From an uncultured Lachnospiraceae bacterium (GTDB lineage: Bacteria; Bacillota; Clostridia; Lachnospirales; Lachnospiraceae): a DNA stretch of 64,000 bases. Below are positions 8,213-16,959 of the stretch, one piece after another. The notes beneath the pieces were generated by a model. It did no database searches and was not told the DNA's origin. It was given only the letters and a program-made list of their open reading frames with translations. Where the stretch lies: NCBI GenBank assembly GCA_945929965.1, contig CAMEOT010000009.1:23052-87051 (forward strand), read 5' to 3'. Both the position numbers and the translations under genes were made by a program. Each line of letters starts with the position of its first letter. The first letter of the stretch is position 1.

Positions 8213-8776
8213 TTATACCAAAATCACCTGATAAGGCTTTACATCCGTCTCTTCCACCGGTACTTCTTCCACCTGCTGACAGCGAAATCCCACAGCTATG
8301 CTGCGCAGTCTTAAGGCTTCTTTGTCTGACAGATACCGGTCATAAAATCCACCGCCGTACCCTAAGCGATTACCCAAGGGATCAAATACACTTCCCGGCA
8401 TAAGAAAAAGGCTTCCTGCCGCATTTTCCGAAGTGAACACATAGCTTTCCGTATTTCCCTCCGGTTCCCGGATTCCCTTATAGCCTTCCTTCAGTTCCGT
8501 AAGCGACCGGATTCGGTAAAATTGCATTTCCCGTCCTTCCACCTTGGGGACATAGACCTCTTTTCCATCCTGCAGGGCATTTTCTAAAATCTCCGTAGTA
8601 CAGATCTCACTTCCGTAGCTTACAAAACTAAGGATCCTGTTGGAGAGATAATACCACTGATGCCCCAGGATCCGTTCGGTAATGAGTAACTTTCCTCTCT
8701 CCCGTTCAGCTTCTGTCAGGGCATCCCTGCGGGATAATATTTCCTTACGAAGTAACTTTTTCTCTTCTCTGATCAT
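8213..8776 (-). CDS. 5-formyltetrahydrofolate cyclo-ligase
   Basis: The 187-residue protein converts 5-formyl-THF, an off-path folate, to 5,10-methenyl-THF using ATP. The signature [18 protein letters not shown] near residue 131-148 and the N-terminal basic [12 protein letters not shown] are typical. It begins 6 bases after the DUF896 gene with no clear ribosome site of its own, so translation may depend on coupling. It complements fhs and folD elsewhere in the window. Confidence 0.92.
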   Translation of the reverse strand: MIREEKKLLRKEILSRRDALTEAERERGKLLITERILGHQWYYLSNRILSFVSYGSEICTTEILENALQDGKEVYVPKVEGREMQFYRIRSLTELKEGYKGIREPEGNTESYVFTSENAAGSLFLMPGSVFDPLGNRLGYGGGFYDRYLSDKEALRLRSIAVGFRCQQVEEVPVEETDVKPYQVILV

Positions 8777-8782
8777 TTTTCT

Positions 8783-9004
8783 TTATTTTTTGTTCTTTTT
8801 ATAAGACGGCTTTAATTTTTCGACAGAACCGTCCGGTCTGACGATCTCAATGTTGTCTAACTGTGCTTTCATGTTACGTTTGATACTGTCTACATATTCC
8901 TGCCACAATATGGACTGTTCCAGCTTCTCATCGTCTGTCAGCCCTTCGTTTTGTGATTTATGATAAAGCTCATTAATGCGCTTTATTCTTTCATCCATAT
9001 TCAT
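8783..9004 (-). CDS. DUF896 protein (YnzC-like)
   Basis: A 73-residue protein with the DUF896 pattern: ERIKRINELYHKSQNEGLTDDE, then EQSILWQEYVDSIKRNMKAQLDNI. Members such as Bacillus YnzC/YneF-adjacent proteins form small helical hairpins of uncertain role. The start at 9004 (ATGAAT) is chosen because GGAG stands 6 bases before it; the ATG at 9016 would place that ribosome site inside the gene. Lies between proB and the folate gene. Confidence 0.85.
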   Translation of the reverse strand: MNMDERIKRINELYHKSQNEGLTDDEKLEQSILWQEYVDSIKRNMKAQLDNIEIVRPDGSVEKLKPSYKKNKK

Positions 9005-9066
9005 AGTAATCTCCATTCTGCAGACGATTCCTTTTGTCGGAGGAATCGCGAATCCATCTTCATCAC

Positions 9067-9936
9067 TTATTTTTTATGTAGATTTTCTACAAAGCACGGC
9101 AGGTCAAAAGCTTCATCCCTGTGTGCCACGAACAGGGTACCTTCGTTCTCCCCTTCTAACAGCCGGTGCAGCACGCCGATGTCTCTGCTGTTGGCAATGA
9201 TCATATCCACATCGGAGCTGGTGGCGATCTTCGCTGCGATCATTTTGGTATTCATGCCGCCGGTACCTACATTGCTGCCGGTGGTAGCTTTACCCATATT
9301 CATGAATTCATCCGTAAGTTCATCCACCTGTTCGATGAATTCCGCCTCCGGATTCTGTCTGGGATCATCGGTGTAGAGACCGTCAATGTCCGACAGAAGG
9401 ATCAGAAGATCCGCATCAATCAGCGCCGCTACAATAGCGGACAGGGTATCGTTATCACCGATCTCGATCTCGTAAGTCGCTACGGTATCATTTTCATTGA
9501 CGACCGGGATCGCACCCATTTTCAACAGCTGGGTAAAGGTATTGTGGGCGTTGTAGCGGTTCAGATTGTCCACGATGGTATTTTTCGTCATCAGGATCTG
9601 TGCTGCTACATGATTATACTCCGCAAACAGCTTCTGATAGGCCATCATCAGTCTCGCCTGACCGATGGCGGAGCATGCCTGTTTCACTGCCATGGCTTCT
9701 GCCTGGGTCTTTCCTTCTATCGTTTTTAAATTTACAGCTTTTTTACCAACTGCGATGGCGCCGGAAGTCACCAGCACGACTTCCTTCCCCTGATTACTGA
9801 TATCACAGAGTTCTCTGACTAACTTCTCCAGACGGATGTAATCCAGATCTCCTGTCTCAGTATGCTGTAAAGAAGAAGAACCGATCTTAATAACGATTCT
9901 TTTCTTGTTCTTAATCTGTTCCCTTATGTTATTCAC
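9067..9936 (-). CDS. proB: Glutamate 5-kinase lacking the PUA domain
   Basis: Phosphorylates glutamate with ATP in the first step of proline synthesis. The amino-acid kinase domain is complete: VIKIGSSSL near the N-terminus, LVTSGAIAVG, VNENDTVA, LSDIDGLYTDDPRQNP and GSNVGTGGMNTKMIAAKIA. The protein ends at 289 residues, soon after this domain, whereas E. coli ProB has about 367 residues with a C-terminal PUA domain; such short forms occur in Firmicutes. The start codon is GTG with GAAAGG eight bases upstream. Confidence 0.94.
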   Translation of the reverse strand: MNNIREQIKNKKRIVIKIGSSSLQHTETGDLDYIRLEKLVRELCDISNQGKEVVLVTSGAIAVGKKAVNLKTIEGKTQAEAMAVKQACSAIGQARLMMAYQKLFAEYNHVAAQILMTKNTIVDNLNRYNAHNTFTQLLKMGAIPVVNENDTVATYEIEIGDNDTLSAIVAALIDADLLILLSDIDGLYTDDPRQNPEAEFIEQVDELTDEFMNMGKATTGSNVGTGGMNTKMIAAKIATSSDVDMIIANSRDIGVLHRLLEGENEGTLFVAHRDEAFDLPCFVENLHKK

Positions 9937-9987
9937 ATTGATTGCCTTTCTGCATACAAACTATGGATTATCTGCATAATATACTAT

Positions 9988-10021
9988 TTTGCTCCGTACG
10001 TCAACGCTGTAACGGAGCAAA
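9988..10021. other. Hairpin at the end of the FAD-protein gene
   Basis: TTTGCTCCGT (9988-9997) pairs with 10012-10021 across a 14-base loop that contains the stop codon of the gene ending at 10001. There is no T run on the minus strand, so it is at best a weak terminator or an mRNA-stabilising 3' structure. Confidence 0.4.
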
Positions 10022-11641
10022 CTGTGATGCGATCTGTTCCGCCACACGAATGCCGTCCATTGCTGCAGAGGTGATTCCTCCGGCATATCCGGCGCCTTCC
10101 CCACAGGGGTAACACCCACGGATCCCGGACTGTAAATTTTCATCGCGCTCAATCCGCACCGGGGAAGAAGTCCGACTCTCCACTCCCGTGAGGATCACTG
10201 TCTGGGATGCAAAACCGTGGATCTGCCTATCAAAGCTGTCCATTCCTTCCACGAATGCCTGGTTACACTCCCTGGGAAGGATCCCCGTAAGATCCGCCCA
10301 TGCAAACGCTCCCTTGCACTGCGGTTCCAAGTTGTCCCACAAGCCATTCTTAGGTCCGTTCTGTATCTTACGGGGTTCTCCGGTGACCTTTTCCCTGAAG
10401 TCTCCGTACCTTTGAACCGGAAGTTTTCCGTCACACAATTCGTAGGCTCTCTGCTCCAGTCTTCGCTGGAATTCAATTCCCGCTAACGGGTGATCGGAGC
10501 CGTAATCTGCGGGAGTCACCGCAACAATAATGGCACTGTTTGCATTTTTTCCGTCACGGCCACTGTAACTCATACCGTTGACCGCAAGCCTCCCGGGTTC
10601 CGAGGATGCATTGACCACATAGCCTCCGGGACACATACAAAAAGAGTAAACACCTCTACCACAACTTGTCTTCGCCGTTACTTTATAGGCAGCAGCCCCC
10701 AGCTCTTTCACATGTTCTGCGCCATACTGGCTTCTATTGATCAGGTTCTGTGGATGCTCCACGCGGAATCCAACTGCAAAAGGTTTCGACGCCATGGGGA
10801 ATTTTTTCTCATATAACATGGCAAAAGTATCTCTGGCACTGTGTCCCGGAGCCAGTACCACCTGCTCACAGGGAATCTCTTCCCTGCCGTTTACGATGAC
10901 TCCGGTGACCTGCCCGTTCTGCGTTTTAATCTCTGTCACCTGACTCTTAAAACGAACATCACCACCCAGACGCAGGATCTCTTCCCGCATGCTTTTTATG
11001 ACTCTGCTTAAGACATCCGTACCGATATGGGGCTTTGCCTGGTAAACAATCGCCGGATCGGCACCATGACTAACAAAGGTTTTCAACACTTCCGTATTTC
11101 TGCCATATTTATCCTTTACCAGTGTATTTAATTTACCATCGGAAAAAGTTCCGGCGCCGCCTTCCCCGAACTGCACATTGGAATCCGGCTTTAACCTTCC
11201 CGTCTTCCAGAAGGCTTCCACATCCGCCTGTCTGGTATCCACGTCCTCGCCACGCTCTAAAATCACCGGTGCATAGCCGTGCTGTGCCAGGTAATAGGCA
11301 CAGAATAATCCCGCCGGTCCCATACCGATGATCACCGTAGGATGTTTCTGCGGCTGCGTGCCGCCTTCCGGGAAATGATACTCTGCCTTTTCCACAAGCG
11401 CTACATTTGCCTTTCCCAGTCTGCGAACCGCATCCTTATATACTTTTTCCTCTCTCTTCACCGTCACATTTACGCTATAGCTGTAGAAAAGCTCCGGCTT
11501 TTTTCTGGCATCCAGAGACTGTCTTACGATCTCTATGTCAACAATCTCCGTTTCCTGGATCCGTAAGATCTGTGCCGTCTTACTCATAAGCTGCGCTTCG
11601 GTATGATTCACCGGAAGCTTCAGCTGGTTCAGTCTGATCAT
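10001..11641 (-). CDS. FAD-dependent oxidoreductase (YtfP/COG2509-type)
   Basis: This 546-residue protein has an N-terminal region (1-85) ahead of a dinucleotide-binding motif, VIIGMGPAGLFCAYYLAQHG. Further signs are GEGGAGTFSDGKLNT, VLAPGHSARDT, and a C-terminal GCYPCGEGAGYAGGITSAAMDGI FAD-binding loop split over two segments. This architecture fits uncharacterised NAD(FAD)-utilising dehydrogenases; substrate unknown. The start at 11641 is chosen because AGGAGTAGAAGG stands before it; the frame extends upstream into the neighbouring gene without a ribosome site. It lies 16 bases after the BaiN-like gene. Confidence 0.82.
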   Translation of the reverse strand: MIRLNQLKLPVNHTEAQLMSKTAQILRIQETEIVDIEIVRQSLDARKKPELFYSYSVNVTVKREEKVYKDAVRRLGKANVALVEKAEYHFPEGGTQPQKHPTVIIGMGPAGLFCAYYLAQHGYAPVILERGEDVDTRQADVEAFWKTGRLKPDSNVQFGEGGAGTFSDGKLNTLVKDKYGRNTEVLKTFVSHGADPAIVYQAKPHIGTDVLSRVIKSMREEILRLGGDVRFKSQVTEIKTQNGQVTGVIVNGREEIPCEQVVLAPGHSARDTFAMLYEKKFPMASKPFAVGFRVEHPQNLINRSQYGAEHVKELGAAAYKVTAKTSCGRGVYSFCMCPGGYVVNASSEPGRLAVNGMSYSGRDGKNANSAIIVAVTPADYGSDHPLAGIEFQRRLEQRAYELCDGKLPVQRYGDFREKVTGEPRKIQNGPKNGLWDNLEPQCKGAFAWADLTGILPRECNQAFVEGMDSFDRQIHGFASQTVILTGVESRTSSPVRIERDENLQSGIRGCYPCGEGAGYAGGITSAAMDGIRVAEQIASQFAPLQR

Positions 11642-11657
11642 AATCCTTCTACTCCTG

Positions 11658-12881
11658 TTATTGTGCTGCGTGATATCCTGCCAGATATCCGCTGCTCCAT
11701 GCCCATTGCAGATTGTACCCTCCGCATCTGCCATCCACGTCTAAGATCTCTCCCGCAAAATAGACACCGGGACAGCGCATGGATTCCATCGTCTCTTTTA
11801 CTTCCGTTACCGCAACTCCGCCTGCGGACACCTGTGCATTCTCGTAGGGATTACTCTCCGTAATATGCAGTCTGAAGTTCCTGCAAAGTCCGTAGAAATT
11901 GCGAATCTTCTCCTCCGGGATCTCCCGCATGGGCGTTGCCAGACGGATCCCCGCCAGTTTTAGCAGTGTCGAAGTCAGCTTTTTATGTAAGATACCGGTG
12001 AAAAATTCCTCCGCAGTCCGGTCTCCCTGAAGGAGCTTTCGGCTCTCCTGCAATTTACGATATTCTTCTTCGGACAGTTCCGGCAGGAAATCAATCTGTG
12101 CCACACATTCTCTGCGTTCTCTGAGCCGGTAGTTCACACTGCGGCTTAACTGGAATACCGGAATGCCGGAGATGCCATAATCCGTCAGTTGCAATTCTCC
12201 CCGCTCCCTGCAGACCTCCTCACCGTCACACAGAATCCGGATCTCGCTGTCCGCCCGGACCCCGGCGATACCTTTTAGCAGATCCGTCTCCTGACAGCGC
12301 AGCTGCACCAGTGCCGGAACCGTAAGTGTGCAGGTATGTCCCAGTCTCTTCGCAATCTTAAAACCACTGCCGTCCGATCCGGTGGCAGGAGCTGCTTTTC
12401 CTCCGCAGGTCACAATCACCGCATCCAACAGCCACTCTTTTTCCCCGTCACTGACAAGCAGTTTTCCGGAATCCATCCGTTCCACTTTAATGATCTTGCG
12501 CGCAAACACAATCTCCACGTCGAGAGCCTGCAGTTCATACCGCAGCACATCCAGTACCGCAGCCGCCTGTTCGCAGACCGGATAGAGATAACCGTTTTTT
12601 TCTTTTATCATCAGTCCGATGCTCTGGAAGAACCGGATCGTGTCTTCTGTGTCAAAACGTTCCAATGCCTTTCCGATCCACTGCAAATCTGTGCCGTGAT
12701 AACATTCCACAGAAAGCGCCCGGTTGCCCAGATTACATTTTCCGTTTCCTGTCTGCAATATTTTCTTCCCTACACGGTCATTGCGCTCGAAGATCGTCAC
12801 CCTGGCGCCTTCTCTTGCCGCAGTTATGGCTGCCATCATACCGGCAGCTCCGCCGCCGATCACACCTATCTGTTTCTTCAT
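11658..12881 (-). CDS. HI0933/BaiN-like flavoprotein
   Basis: A 407-residue FAD protein with GVIGGGAAGMMAAITAAREG at the N-terminus, RVGKKILQTGNGKCNLGN, TCGGKAAPATGSDGSGF and the C-terminal GVYFAGEILDVDGRCGGYN, all typical of the HI0933 family (often labelled aminoacetone oxidase or BaiN-like). The substrate is not known for most members. Start 12881 is preferred to the GTG three codons earlier because AAAGGTG lies six bases upstream. Pairs head to tail with another FAD oxidoreductase downstream. Confidence 0.85.
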   Translation of the reverse strand: MKKQIGVIGGGAAGMMAAITAAREGARVTIFERNDRVGKKILQTGNGKCNLGNRALSVECYHGTDLQWIGKALERFDTEDTIRFFQSIGLMIKEKNGYLYPVCEQAAAVLDVLRYELQALDVEIVFARKIIKVERMDSGKLLVSDGEKEWLLDAVIVTCGGKAAPATGSDGSGFKIAKRLGHTCTLTVPALVQLRCQETDLLKGIAGVRADSEIRILCDGEEVCRERGELQLTDYGISGIPVFQLSRSVNYRLRERRECVAQIDFLPELSEEEYRKLQESRKLLQGDRTAEEFFTGILHKKLTSTLLKLAGIRLATPMREIPEEKIRNFYGLCRNFRLHITESNPYENAQVSAGGVAVTEVKETMESMRCPGVYFAGEILDVDGRCGGYNLQWAWSSGYLAGYHAAQ

Positions 12882-12896
12882 CTGTTTCACCTTTAT

Positions 12897-13553
12897 TTAA
12901 GAGGAATAAGTTTCCAAAAAATCATACAATGTCTCTTCATCCGGGACGAACAGCATGTCCATGATCTGTAGTTGCAAAGTCTCCGGCAGATCCTCCAGTG
13001 CAATTCCCGTATTGATATATACCGTGGTCCGGTCCTCTAAATATACCACCACTTCATGATCCGTCACCGCCAGATAAAAGCTTTCGCTGGGCTGCACATA
13101 CCGGTAATCCATGCGGACCACAACCCGTTCTCTGGAAAAAGACAAGACCTCCAGTCCCACAAAACCTCTCTCAATCTCCGAAAGCGGCGGATGCTCTGCA
13201 TACAGATCCATGCTCTCCAAAAAGTTCTCACGATCCATGCCGATGTATTTGTGCGGAATCTTCCAGGAAGTCTCAACGCTTGTCCCTCTAAGAATATCGG
13301 TCTCTTCCAGCACATATTCCGTGTCCGCGCACAGTGTCTCCCCGGAAGAAGCCACAGCCACACTTAAGTGGGAAGCGTCCTCTTCGTCTGTCGCCGTCTC
13401 CTCCGAGGTATACGGTGGCTTGGCTGTATCATTCATATTATACCAAAGCCCCGGATAGAAAAAATGGATTCCCCAGACGCCGAGATATATTCCCAGTCCC
13501 AGGAAAAAGACCGGGACCACAAAAAAGTAGCTGATACGTTTTACAAATTTCAT
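12897..13553 (-). CDS. BofC-like membrane-anchored protein
   Basis: The 218-residue protein has a membrane segment at about 8-32, an acidic low-complexity linker, and a C-terminal domain (about 135-218) with REVVVR-type beta strands, VTDHEVVVYLEDRTTVYINT, then LEDLPETLQLQIM and an ending DEETLYDFLETYSS. That ending and pattern resemble the BofC C-terminal domain, a regulator of the forespore signalling protease SpoIVB in Bacillus. Assignment is by pattern and by company: a SpoVB-like flippase precedes it. The ATG has GTGAGG upstream. Confidence 0.6.
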   Translation of the reverse strand: MKFVKRISYFFVVPVFFLGLGIYLGVWGIHFFYPGLWYNMNDTAKPPYTSEETATDEEDASHLSVAVASSGETLCADTEYVLEETDILRGTSVETSWKIPHKYIGMDRENFLESMDLYAEHPPLSEIERGFVGLEVLSFSRERVVVRMDYRYVQPSESFYLAVTDHEVVVYLEDRTTVYINTGIALEDLPETLQLQIMDMLFVPDEETLYDFLETYSS

Positions 13554-13650
13554 ACTGCCTCACATCCATGGTGTCAATGTTTCCTTCTTTGTATCAGTAT
13601 CAGTTATTTTTTGGAAAATATACATCCTGCCAACCCGCTTTGGGAAAGTC

Positions 13651-15252
13651 TTAAAGCAGCCGGAGTATTTTCCCAAGCTTACGCATCAGCCGGCCGCAGG
13701 GAATATAGGAAAAATCGGATCCCTTAAAGCATCGTAACATAATAAGCAAAAACCAGTACAGCAAAAGCGTAATCACCAGTTCCAAGAGTACCGTCACCAC
13801 TGCTCCCAAATGGGGAAGCATAATCTTCTCCAGCCCGAACGCCAGCAGACCGCAGGCAAGACTACATCCGACGGGAATTGCCAGACTCCTAAGGGCGTCC
13901 GGCCAGGTCTTCATCTGCAGGCAGACAATCACACATAAGAACACGGCACCGCATGCCATACTTATGACACTGCCCAGCACAATACTTAAGCTTCCAGCAT
14001 TTTCCAAATTTAAAAGCACTGTTTCCGCTATCACAAAAACAATATCCATAATGCCGTATCCTGCAAGGACAAGATAACCCTTTCCTGTCATCTTAAGGAT
14101 TTCCGAGCAATACAGGAGCAAAAGCAGCCATAAAATAATTGAGGAGCCTTTGGCGAACATATCCGCCAGCTGTGTGGAGACGGCGTTATCCAGGGTCTGG
14201 GCAATCGGTAATGCCAACACAGCGGTCACTATGGTAAAAAACATTCCATGAAGGAAAACACCCTGCATACCTGCCTGAAACACGGATTTTGCAAACCGGT
14301 CTTCTTTTTTCTTAAAATGAGCACAGGTCCTGGCAATACAAGACAGCATTCCCGCATACAATATCGACGTGGGGAAAAGCAGCGTCACCAGATATCTTCC
14401 GGTAAACACTCCGTATTGTTCTGCAGATGCATAAATATCCTGCGACTGTCTCTGAAACAGAATGAGTCCCAGCCATAACGGCAGCAGGAAAAGAAGCTGT
14501 CTTAAAATATCTCCGCCGATTCCAGGAAACAGAGATCCGATCTGCCCCGCAAAGCTGTCGGTTCCCTTCATCCCGTTCTCGTTCTCTCTTCTTCCAGACA
14601 TGCTGCCCCGGTAGATCACGAATAAAAACAGCGTCACTAAAAGCTCCGAGATCAGAATACCCAAAGCCACCCCCATGGCTCCGTACATTGCCGTGAAATC
14701 ATCCCTTTTCAGAAGAAGACTTACTTTTTCTCCGTAATTGCCGAAGATTCCTAAGAATAAAAGACCAAGTCCCAGATAAAATACCTGACGAAGCACACAA
14801 GACACAGCGGAGGGCATCTCCGATCCTTCCCCCTGGAAACATCCGAGAAACACGGATTGAATGCATCTGAAAAATAACGCAGGGCAAAGAATCCATAAGA
14901 TCATACTGCCGTAGGGGATGCGAAATACCTTTTCCAATACCGTATATCCAACAGCTGCACAAAATAACGCCGCTAAAAGTCCGGCAGCCATCTGGAACAG
15001 CATCATATTTCTACGTATTTTCGATACATTTTTATATTGTCCCTTGGCACTTCTTCCGCGAAGAAGCTTCCCCATCCGGTCCGGAATGTTCTTCCCCGTA
15101 AAGATCCAGAAAAATGCAAACACCAACAAAGCCGCCGTAAGATAAGCCAGCCCGTTATTGCCAAGTTTCCTTCCGAATACCCAGACATTGATCACCGCCA
15201 GCGCATATGCTAAAAATTGTATCTGTTTTCTTTTTACCTCTACCTGATTCAT
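13651..15252 (-). CDS. SpoVB/MurJ-like polysaccharide flippase
   Basis: A 533-residue integral membrane protein with about 12-14 hydrophobic helices and the layout of the polysaccharide transporter/MVF superfamily (SpoVB, YtgP, MurJ). SIFLGCFQGEGSEMPSA near residue 134-150 resembles the conserved charged Gln-Gly-x-Gly element of that family. It would flip a lipid-linked sugar across the membrane, either in spore cortex or in wall/exopolysaccharide synthesis. Position between ybeY and a BofC-like gene supports a sporulation link but does not prove it. RBS AGAGGTAA. Confidence 0.72.
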   Translation of the reverse strand: MNQVEVKRKQIQFLAYALAVINVWVFGRKLGNNGLAYLTAALLVFAFFWIFTGKNIPDRMGKLLRGRSAKGQYKNVSKIRRNMMLFQMAAGLLAALFCAAVGYTVLEKVFRIPYGSMILWILCPALFFRCIQSVFLGCFQGEGSEMPSAVSCVLRQVFYLGLGLLFLGIFGNYGEKVSLLLKRDDFTAMYGAMGVALGILISELLVTLFLFVIYRGSMSGRRENENGMKGTDSFAGQIGSLFPGIGGDILRQLLFLLPLWLGLILFQRQSQDIYASAEQYGVFTGRYLVTLLFPTSILYAGMLSCIARTCAHFKKKEDRFAKSVFQAGMQGVFLHGMFFTIVTAVLALPIAQTLDNAVSTQLADMFAKGSSIILWLLLLLYCSEILKMTGKGYLVLAGYGIMDIVFVIAETVLLNLENAGSLSIVLGSVISMACGAVFLCVIVCLQMKTWPDALRSLAIPVGCSLACGLLAFGLEKIMLPHLGAVVTVLLELVITLLLYWFLLIMLRCFKGSDFSYIPCGRLMRKLGKILRLL

Positions 15253-15285
15253 TTCGGTTACCTCTACGTGTATTACACGCCCTTT

Positions 15286-15801
15286 TTAATCTCTTGTAAT
15301 TCCAAGGGATGAAAGAACCTGCTCCTGCTTAGCCTCCATTACCTTTGCTTCGTCTTCTTCCATATGGTCATATCCGCACAGGTGCAGCATACTGTGGGCT
15401 ACCAGGAACGCAAATTCTCTTTTTCTGCTGTGTCCGTAGCTCTCTGCCTGCTCCTTTATGCGATCCACGGAGATAATAATATCTCCCAGAATCAGTTCTC
15501 CCGTATCCGGATCAAAATAATCTGCCTCTCTGTCTTCGGAGATCTCAAAATTACCGGGTCTGTCAAAGTCCAGATTGGGGAAAGACAGCACATCCGTCTC
15601 CCTGTCAATGTTACGGTATTCCTTATTGTATGCGTGAATGCCGTCGTTATCGGTGAGCAGCACATTTAATTGTACCTCATAAGGGCAGCCTTCCATATCC
15701 AGTACAGCACATGCTACCTTTTCTACCGTATCCTCCACAGGGAACGCCTCTGTCCCTTCGGAAAAGCTCTCCCCGGTCTCATTTTCAACGTAAAAAGTCA
15801 T
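15286..15801 (-). CDS. ybeY: Endoribonuclease YbeY (rRNA maturation)
   Basis: A 171-residue metalloenzyme for 16S rRNA 3' end maturation and ribosome quality control. The zinc site HSMLHLCGYDH (H-x3-H-x5-H) is intact, preceded by DVLSFPNLDF and GDIIISVD. The start at 15801 (MTFYVENETG) is set by AAGGAGGAG just upstream and overlaps the end of the PgpH-like gene by 17 bases, so the two are translationally coupled. This is the usual phoH-pgpH-ybeY order of Firmicutes. Confidence 0.94.
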   Translation of the reverse strand: MTFYVENETGESFSEGTEAFPVEDTVEKVACAVLDMEGCPYEVQLNVLLTDNDGIHAYNKEYRNIDRETDVLSFPNLDFDRPGNFEISEDREADYFDPDTGELILGDIIISVDRIKEQAESYGHSRKREFAFLVAHSMLHLCGYDHMEEDEAKVMEAKQEQVLSSLGITRD

Positions 15802-16957
15802 AATACAGTTTCTCCTCCTTAAATATCTTCTGCATCCGTTTCCAGTCACGCAGCGTCATATCGCATTCACTGACGATTTCTTTCTGCCAGATGCGTTCAA
15901 ATATCTTATCAATGACCTGGTCATAATCCGGCTTCTTGTCAGGTTCCTTTTGAAGCAGTAACAAAACCGCACTGACAATCGCATCGGAACAATACAATAC
16001 CACTGTCTCTCTGTGGTGATAATTTTTGTTCGTTATGTATTCTTCCAGAATCGTCCGAGCCCCTTTCGGGAATTCCACGCCATCTTTTGTCATCTGATCC
16101 CAACACTTTTTATGGTATAGACCCGCACACTTCAGTGCCTCCTTGTCCATTCCCAGTTTGACGGCAATACGCTCGCAGAAATACGCCGTATGTATACAGA
16201 TAAAATACTCTGCACGATCCGTTTTCCGGTACTGGGAAAGCGTCTGGTTCTCCGTGTCATTCAGATCAAGATACCGCACCCTGTCCTTGTAGACCACCAT
16301 TCCCGAGAAGATTTTCAGTATTCCCAAAAGCAGGATTCCCGAGATGATCAGATTCGCCGCCGGTACCAGGAATTGTTCCAGCGTAAGATGTTCATTGGTC
16401 AGCAATACAATATTGGCCGTTTCACACAAAAGCAGACACAACAGGGATAAAAATAAGGGTACCGCAATGGAAAATTCCTCTTCCAGATGCTGAAACAGAC
16501 AGGCTGCAAAAATGCCGCTGATAAAATACAAAAAGAAAATACCGGCAGACTGTCCTTCAAACGCAGCAATCATTAAAAACACTGAGGAAAACAGAATTCC
16601 CACAGGGAGATTGCCAAATAACGATAATACTACAAACACCGCAGGGAACGGCCATCCTCCCGCTGGCAAAAAAACGCATGCCAGAGAAAACAAAAGGCAG
16701 CACCAGACCACGATCCAAAACCGGATCGGATGATCTGCATTATCATAATCCAAATGATCGTCCAGGGTCTCCCTTCGAAGGAAAAAACCTGCCACAGCAA
16801 ATCCCAGCGCTGTCATCACCGCATCCCGCAATGCATTTTCCGCCGATAATTGTCTGGCAATAATCCCCAGCCCGTAAACCCCGGCACTTCCCGCCAAAAC
16901 TGTCAGAAGTTCCGGCAGCAGAAATACCAAAAGACCGTTTTTGTTTTCCGTTTTCAT
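15785..16957 (-). CDS. PgpH-like protein without the HD metal site
   Basis: A 390-residue protein in the slot normally held by pgpH (7TM-HD c-di-AMP phosphodiesterase). Residues 1-215 form about eight membrane helices; the large extracellular domain of PgpH is missing. The cytosolic part aligns by pattern: GLYHKKCWD (about 279-287) where PgpH has YHDIGK, CSDAIVSAV for the distal ADSVEAAV segment, and a clear PgpH C-terminus ECDMTLRDWKRM. The first His pair is replaced by Phe-Ile and the HD Asp by Lys, so phosphodiesterase activity is unlikely. A distal YHH remains. The start is 2 bases after the phoH stop. Confidence 0.75.
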   Translation of the reverse strand: MKTENKNGLLVFLLPELLTVLAGSAGVYGLGIIARQLSAENALRDAVMTALGFAVAGFFLRRETLDDHLDYDNADHPIRFWIVVWCCLLFSLACVFLPAGGWPFPAVFVVLSLFGNLPVGILFSSVFLMIAAFEGQSAGIFFLYFISGIFAACLFQHLEEEFSIAVPLFLSLLCLLLCETANIVLLTNEHLTLEQFLVPAANLIISGILLLGILKIFSGMVVYKDRVRYLDLNDTENQTLSQYRKTDRAEYFICIHTAYFCERIAVKLGMDKEALKCAGLYHKKCWDQMTKDGVEFPKGARTILEEYITNKNYHHRETVVLYCSDAIVSAVLLLLQKEPDKKPDYDQVIDKIFERIWQKEIVSECDMTLRDWKRMQKIFKEEKLYYDFLR

Positions 16958-16959
16958 AC

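Noticed and set aside
9025..9048. CGATTCC hairpin between proB and the DUF896 gene as a terminator
   Set aside because: Seven-base stem with no T run on the minus strand; genes on both sides appear co-transcribed.
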